Assembly (NCBI GenBank): GCA_033439295.1 | Contig: JAVTLE010000015.1 | Coordinates: 2,418,001 to 2,482,000, forward strand | Source: Deuterostichococcus epilithicus | Lineage: Eukaryota > Chlorophyta > Trebouxiophyceae > Prasiolales > Stichococcaceae | DNA: 64,000 nt | Direction: 5' to 3' | Notes under the pieces: generated by a model | The model's input: only the letters and a program-made list of their open reading frames with translations | Told to the model about the DNA's origin: nothing | Databases searched by the model: none | Program-made: the position numbers and the translations under genes | In this document: in pieces, positions 56,587 to 64,000 of the stretch | Layout: the number at the start of each line of letters is the position of its first letter | Numbering within the stretch: the first letter of the stretch is position 1

Positions 56587-57221
56587 TGCTTCTTTAGCTT
56601 GAAGTCTTGAATGCGCAGTAGACTGGCAGCAACCTGCCCAACATGGCAACAAGAGTGAAACTGGCCTATTCTGGTGCAAAACGAGTGTACATGGCGCTGT
56701 GCCGATACGCCGACGGTAAGCACATGGCGATCTGTAAGAGTGAGAGCGGCGAGAATCAGCGAAGATGCCAGAATGTTGCTGTATCCGAGCGCAATAACGA
56801 TGCTGCTGGATCAATGCAGCATGACGTGGCTGTGCTGTGCTGTGCTGAGCACAGAAATGGAGCTTCCTGCCGCCAGACTGCTGCTTCCCATACAGCAGCA
56901 GGTTCACGTTCGGTGATGTGTGCGGGCAATTTGTCCATTTGCTTCGTCTTTGACATTTCAAAGCAAGACATAGGCTGATTGGGAGCTTGTGCGCGCCGTC
57001 TCGGAAAGGCTACTTGGTGGTACAGTGGCAAGCCCAGCACACACTCAGTGAGAAAGATTTGTGCCTCGAAGCTCGTGCTGATCAATCAACCAAACACCTT
57101 ACATCATTGTTCGACCAGCTATAGAGTGCTAGTTCAAGCGATCAAGGCATGGGACCCCCGGAGCGGTGTGACGCCGCTGCAAAGTGACAGGGCAGCGCTT
57201 TGCTGCGGGTGAGAAACACTG
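56587..57221. promoter_or_regulatory. Divergent promoter region, 2H phosphoesterase / CFIm25
   Basis: About 635 bases between two divergent start codons. Some frames stay open, but none shows homology or splice support. No clear TATA box. Confidence 0.4.
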
Positions 57222-58904
<1,683 letters not shown>

Positions 58905-59715
58905 CGGGTGCAAGGGGATAAAGGTTTTATTCCCCTTGGACGGGTGGGGCCGCTCCTCCGGCAGGCGCATGCGCATGCGTCGCATAGGAGTGTGGCGTGT
59001 GGGAGCCGAGAGAGGGCAGTGGCTGCAGATTGGGCAGCGACTGACAATAAGGCGCTGGGTGGCAGCAGGTCATGACGGTGGTTCAAGCCCGCACCCTTGA
59101 GGCGCCGCAGCTTGCAATGCTGTGACGGGCCTATCTCGTGTAGACGGAACTATAGGTAGGACGAGTGTGTCGATTAGAGCATCGCACATTCCTGTAAGCC
59201 ATACTAATCGCGTCGGCCGCCCTGGGCGGTCAGTGTCCCGATGCGCGCCGCCCGGCGAAGGCTTACCTTGCGACAACCGAGGGCTTTACGCCAAGAGCAT
59301 CAGGTGGGCATGCCTACGTCTTTTGGAACGGTGCGTTGACCACGCCTTCTGCAGGGGCGACAGCGACGGTCAAAGTGTCGAACGCCCATTTGTCATGCTG
59401 ACGTCTTTTCTGCAGCTCCCGCGGGTACCAGCCAAACTGGAATTTCCGCCGGCGGGGGGCACGCTGCACGGCTAGGCTGCTCTGAGAGTAGATCGAATCC
59501 TTTGCAGCGTCGCAAAGCTGCTGGCCTGTCCGGTTGGCTGCTGCTGTGCGTAGTGCCCGCAGGCCAGCCGATCGGCAGAGGTGCAGCTTATGATAACGCC
59601 ACCGCAGTGTCTTAAGATAGCTTGGCCTAACGATTTTCACATCAGAAGCTGATATCTGTCCCCTGCCCGATATCACCAGGGCCGTTTGACGCCTCAGCAC
59701 CGTGGCAGACGCCCG
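58905..59715 (+). other. Intergenic region between CFIm25 and MSL
   Basis: 3' UTR of CFIm25 (TGTAA at 59193-59197) and promoter of the MscS-like gene. A stretch near 59080 resembles a tRNA B box but has no matching A box. No gene supported. Confidence 0.5.
59193..59197 (+). terminator. TGTAA polyadenylation motif
   Basis: Lies 289 bases after the CFIm25 stop. Confidence 0.45.
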
Positions 59716-62700
59716 ATGTCCAACTCCAACAACGCTCAGCTTGAGGAGGTGCTCGTCGCGGCAGCGTACCTAGATGGCGAGTCATCTGGATTGAAAAGCG
59801 ACTATCGTGGCTCGTCGCCGGATGACGGCCGCGAAGGCGAAGGTCAGCCTCCGCTCGTAATTGACAGTCGGGTCGTGGTCAAAGGCCGGTGTCGCTGGCT
59901 CGACTGGCAGCGATACGGCTCGCGAGGCGGCGTCAAGTGCTCCGAAGGACGAGGAAGAAGGACGATCGATGGATTCAGGGAGCCGCGACCACGGCAAATG
60001 CAGAACATTGCCGCAGTGATGCAGCTCCGGCCGCCTGTCACTGTGTGTTTATGCGCCAGCCCAGTGATGGCTGGCGCCAAGACCGCCGTCTGTGCATGTG
60101 TGGGAGTGTAATGAAAATGCTTCTTCGAGATCGCAGGCTTCCACGGGCAGCAGCACGGAGCTTGGAATGCGGGCTGGCATGCCTCTGGCGGCTATGGTCC
60201 TCCGCCGCCTGCCGGCCACCATGGCTCCCGCCTCCGGGAGGTCTCCTACGGCAGGTCTGCTGCTCTGGGAGATCTGGTCAAACCTGCAAGAGATGGAGCT
60301 GATCATGCTCCACCTTCCAGCAGGCACATGCCTCTCAACGCTGCTCCACATGCCAGCATTTGCTGGTTTCCATGCCAGCACAACTCAAAGGCCGGCGCAA
60401 CGATCTCAACCAACGTTGCAACATCAACGCTGTGCAGAAAATGGATTTGCTGCTTATGCAGCGACGCTGGCAGCATCAAGGCTGCCCAGCCGCGCTCGCC
60501 GGGTGGGCACAGCAACTCCTCGCAGCACAGCTGTGGCGGCGGCGGCGGCGACGGCAGCCACGTCAGCAGCCCGAAGCGCGGCGCCCAGCGCCGCAGCCGC
60601 TCCTGCTGCTCAAGTGCTGCCAGCAGCAGCAGCAGCACTGGTGGCGACGACGACGACGACGACGACGAGGATGCAGAGAGGTGCAGGAGGCGTGATAGGT
60701 GAGCACCACTTGTGCGGCCTGCATCTGCATTCTCATTCTCACTGATGACGGGCGACACAGATGCACAACCAGACTTCACGTTATTTTTGGTGCATGGCGG
60801 CCTGCAAAATGTAGGCAATCACTGCTCACCACTCTTCAAGCGCGATATAGCACAGCTTGCCCGCTCCTGATCAGCGCTGGGCCAGCAGCTGTCTAGTGGA
60901 TGAGCAGCTGGCAGTGACCGGCCCCCGCTGCTGCTTGTTTGCAGCCAGGAGCGGTCGCCGACGGCGCGGCTGCGGCACCCGGCGGAGCACCGAAGCAGCC
61001 TGGAGGTGCAGGCCGTGGGGCGCAGTGCTGACACCGCGCAGCACCGAGGGAGCCGAGAAGGTGGGCTGTCACGAGTCCACCTGGCTGGGAACAGCATGTG
61101 CAGGGCTCCAAGTGACCTACTTGACGCAGGCCCAACAGCCGTGCCGTGCCCTGCTGCGAGGGAGCCACCAGCATCACAGCCGCCGGCTTCCGAACCCTGC
61201 ATCTGCAACTTTATTGCACTCCTGATGCGCTTCTCGATGGATGGCATGTGCCCATCCCTGCTCCAACCCCTGCGGCTCTCCCGGGTGCAGGCCGTATCAG
61301 CCGCCGCAGCTCCGCGGCCTCGGAGCCGGAACCCGGGCTGCGCATGCCGTCGCCGGCCGGGTCTGCGACCTCGCAGCGCTCCAGTTTCAGCCAGCGCTCC
61401 AACCGTAGTCACGTCAGCTACCGCGAGGAAGGAAAGGCCGGCGGCGGCGGCAGGGATGACGCGTCGGAGGTGGCTGCAGGTGCGGCGGCAGTGTGTTGGC
61501 TGGCGATCCTGACGAATTGCACGACATCCTGATCCAGGCGTGTGCTGGCCAGCCAACATTGGGAAGCCGCAGCACATCCGCACATGATTGAGGGTCACCG
61601 CTCCGGCCTGCTGCAGAGCTGCGACAGCCACTGGAGGTCCGCCTTGGCTGCATCAGAGCATGCACACCTACAACTTATAAATCATGATCCATTGCAGAGC
61701 CGGGGGAAAACCGCGGGCAGCTGGCCGATGCGGACGAGCAGCTGCTAGTGGAGGCGGTGGCGGATCCCTCCTTCCGCCGCCGCCCCATCCGCGCGCAGCG
61801 CAAGACCTCTTCCTTCAGGTATGTTGTTGTCACTGCCTTGAGCCGGGTGCCTGGCAGCATGGCATGGCGAGGCAAGGAAGGCATAGCCGGCATGGTCTAC
61901 TGAATTCCTGCACAGGCTGTGCTAAGCTGCCAGACGACCGCGTCGACGCTGCCTCACTCACGCTGCTGCCGGGGCGCCGTCCCAACGGCGGACGGGACTG
62001 TTGCCGGTGCCCAACAAAGCTCCCGCACACACACAGCCGCGTGCCGTCACAGCCTCGTCAATGGCCCCTTGTGCCACGGCAGGCTGCCGGCGCGCTACTC
62101 CATCGCGGGCGGCGCTGCGCCGCGCAAGCGGGACAGCGTGCTCAACCGTGGCAGCCTGCCGCTGCCGACCATACAGGACGAGGAGGGCGCGTATGATGCG
62201 CCGCCGCCACGAGCGCGCGCCCGCTTCCGGGAGTCCATCATGGCGCTGGTGCTGCCGGTCGGCCGGCGCCGCACGACGATGTCGCTCGGCAAGAGCGGCG
62301 ACGGCCCCGCCCCGGAAGGTGAGTCGCTGTGCTTCCAGCTCGAGCTTGCCCGAACACCTGCGGGTCGGCCAGGTGGTGCAGATGCAGTGATGCGAGTGTC
62401 GCTGGCCGCAGCGCCGCCGCGCTGCTTACATCTTCATCTCGCACGTCCTTGTTCGTTGCCTGAGCCAAGGAACGCTGTCACATTGGCCTCACTGCACCGG
62501 CCTGCACTCGCGCACCGAAATCACACCATGTCGTCAATGTGTCCTTGCCCTCCAAGCTCGTGTGATCCGCCTGCTGCGCCGGCGGTCGGCTGTGCATGCA
62601 GAGTCGCTCATCTCATAGGACTGTGCATGCCGGCTGCACAGGCTCGGTGGCATCCAAGTCCGAGATCGACTTCGACGCCGACATGGACGAGGCGCCCCGC

Positions 62701-64000
62701 CGTTTCTACCGGCGCCGCGGCTTCTGGACGACGGCGCTGCCGACCGCCGTCAGCGTGCTCGCGCTCGCCGCGGCGCTGACGCTGCAGCTGACGCCGCGAT
62801 TCCACTTCACTACCACTGTGCGCCTCCTGCTCGACGTGCCGATGTGGCGACATCTGGCTCCTGCATTCTGCTGTGCGGCTCCGCAGTGGGGCACGGCTGC
62901 CCACCTTTCGACATCTGGTAGCAGCAGCGGCGGCGGCTGCGGCAGCAGCAGCAGCAGCAGCGGTCGAGGAGATGGGCAAGGCGACCGAGTTGTCTGTCAC
63001 TGTTGAAACTGCGCCGGGTTTTACCGGAAGTCTGTCCCGATGGTCGCAGGTGCACGTCGCCGCCACCGCGACGCAGCCGGCGCACTCGGTCCAGTCCACC
63101 GAGCCCTTCCGCTTCCTCGTGCGCTGGGCCTTCTTTGCGGCGGGACTGACGCCGGCGTACCTGGTGGCCTGGTACCTGATGCACGTGCTGGTGGTGCTGG
63201 TGGAGAAGGGCGGGCTATTCGCGCAGCAGCGGGTCGTCTACTTCGTCATAGGCATGCGGGTGCGGCGCCGCTCTTTCACCATTCCCCTGCAGGTGTCCCT
63301 TCGCAGTCTATGAGGTGCACGCTGTCGTCTGGGTGCCTGAAGGTGTGTGTACTGATTTATCATGTAAAACGTGAAACAAAACGGGCCCCCAGTGACGGAC
63401 CATTGAACCGGGGTGTGGCAACAGATGCACGGCCACTGCCCTAGTGGGCACAGAGCAGCGGTCGTATAGGTCACAGAACGGGTGCCTGTCGCCGCATAGG
63501 TCGCCGTGGAGCGGCTGCTGCGAGCGGGCTTCATGCTGGCACTGTTCGCGGCGCTGTTCGGCTCCACGCACTGGACGCAGCGAGCGACCCGGAAGTGCCA
63601 CATCACGGTGCTGCGGCTGCTCGGCTGCCAGGTGCACAGACGTTCTTCCGTTGGATCTCCTGCTCATGCTGCGGGGCAGCTGTCACTCTCTGTTGGCTCC
63701 GTCGTTCAGAAATTCTCTGGTATGATTCAGTCTGCTCGGGGCCCTGTAGCCCGGTAGAAGCCAGCAGTGTGTCATTATGCTGTGCAGGTGCTGTTCGTGA
63801 CTGGCAAATTTTGCTGTGCAGGTGCTGTTCATGACAGGCAATTTCGTGAAAACACTCATTGCCAAGATGCTGTCCAGCCGCTTCCATAAGGCGGCGCACT
63901 TCGAGAAGCTGCAGGACGCCCTGCGCAAGGTGCGAGGCAGTCGACGAAAGCTTGCAGCGGCCCAGGGTGTTACCTGCAGAAGCTGCGCGTGCTTCTGGCC
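59716..64000 (+). CDS. MscS-like mechanosensitive channel (MSL10-type), 5' part
   Basis: The ATG at 59716 (MSNSNNAQLEEVLVAAAYLD) begins a long soluble, disordered N-terminus spread over several exons: about 60491-60700 with an Asp run, DDDDDDDEDAERCRRRD; about 61290-61490 (SSAASEPEPGLRMPSPAGSA); about 61699-61819 (EQLLVEAVADPSFRRRPIRA); about 62085-62320 (SVLNRGSLPLPTIQDEEGAY). Membrane segments then follow: about 62700-62850 (GFWTTALPTAVSVLALAAAL); about 63050-63292 (RWAFFAAGLTPAYLVAWYLM, LFAQQRVVYFVIGMRV); about 63505-63630 (RLLRAGFMLALFAALFGSTH); and 63822-63930 (MTGNFVKTLIAKMLSSRFHK, AHFEKLQDALRK). This order and the KTLxxKxLxSxFH block match plant plasma-membrane MSL proteins. The pore-lining helix and the beta domain lie beyond the right edge. 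Early exon borders are approximate. Confidence 0.85.
63781..63848 (+). repeat. 34-base tandem duplication of a 3' splice junction in MSL
   Basis: TGTGCAGGTGCTGTTCGTGA (from 63781) is repeated as TGTGCAGGTGCTGTTCATGA from 63815. The duplicated unit spans CAG/GTGCTGTTC, the acceptor and exon start of the MTGNFVKTL exon. Use of the first acceptor would shift the frame, because 34 is not a multiple of three. Confidence 0.9.

Noticed and set aside
59040-59110. Possible tRNA gene (GGTTCAAGCC resembles a B box)
   Set aside because: No matching A box, acceptor stem or anticodon arm could be folded around it.
60640-60672. GAC microsatellite as non-coding repeat
   Set aside because: It is in frame with the MSL N-terminus as an Asp run followed by a normal donor, so it is more likely coding.

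Overview
The window is nuclear DNA of a green alga (Chlorophyta), most likely a trebouxiophyte of the Chlorella/Coccomyxa kind. The evidence is high GC, genes cut into many short exons by GT-AG introns of about 100-1000 bases, plant-type organelle-targeting leaders, Arabidopsis-type telomere-like tracts (TTTAGGG) in introns, TGTAA polyadenylation motifs after many stops, and an algal/plant gene set. No rRNA, tRNA, CRISPR, bacterial operon or intact mobile element was recognised. Gene models were assembled by hand from reading frames, splice sites and phase, so spans are good but some outer exons are not resolved.

Layout, left to right: tail exons of a Gln/Ala-rich coiled-coil gene (minus, runs off the left edge); a POLLUX/CASTOR/PEC-like envelope ion channel (minus, about 1.2-6.5 kb); a small single-pass secretory membrane protein of unknown family (plus, 7.3-8.9 kb); an organellar ClpB/Hsp100 disaggregase (minus, 9.6-19.9 kb); a CBM20 starch-binding coiled-coil protein (plus, 20.6-23.6 kb); a type II membrane O-fucosyltransferase-like glycosyltransferase (plus, 24.2-28.8 kb); a secreted beta-helix protein with chlamydial-PMP-like GGAI/FxxN repeats (plus, 29.8-33.9 kb); a type I membrane protein with a low-complexity tail (minus, 34.5-36.9 kb, contains five N bases); a CysW-type plastid sulfate permease, SULP2-like (minus, 37.6-40.5 kb), head-to-head with a small Sm-fold protein resembling NAA38 (plus, 40.8-41.6 kb); an NRT2 nitrate transporter (plus, 42.8-47.3 kb); an MGST3-type MAPEG protein (minus, 47.9-49.6 kb); a DUF1771-Smr protein (minus, 50.3-54.3 kb); a 2H phosphoesterase with a long disordered N-terminus (minus, 54.5-56.6 kb); the cleavage factor I 25-kDa subunit CFIm25 (plus, 57.2-58.9 kb); and a MscS-like channel that runs off the right edge (plus, from 59.7 kb).

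The genes do not form one pathway. There is a loose nutrient and transport theme (sulfate permease, nitrate transporter, two channels) and a carbohydrate theme (starch binding, O-fucosylation, secreted wall-type protein).

The most unusual signal lies in the gene architecture. Several splice junctions are tandemly duplicated into the neighbouring intron: channel 3' splice site, SULP2 5' splice site in four copies, DUF1771 exon in three copies, MSL 3' splice site in a 34-base duplication, CFIm25 microduplication, and an 11-base direct repeat across a CBM20 intron. Many introns also carry telomere-like tracts next to a splice site, mostly G-rich just after donors and C-rich just before acceptors. 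One 1,015-base ClpB intron has both, so its ends are inverted repeats. Together these look like traces of ongoing intron gain or splice-site turnover.
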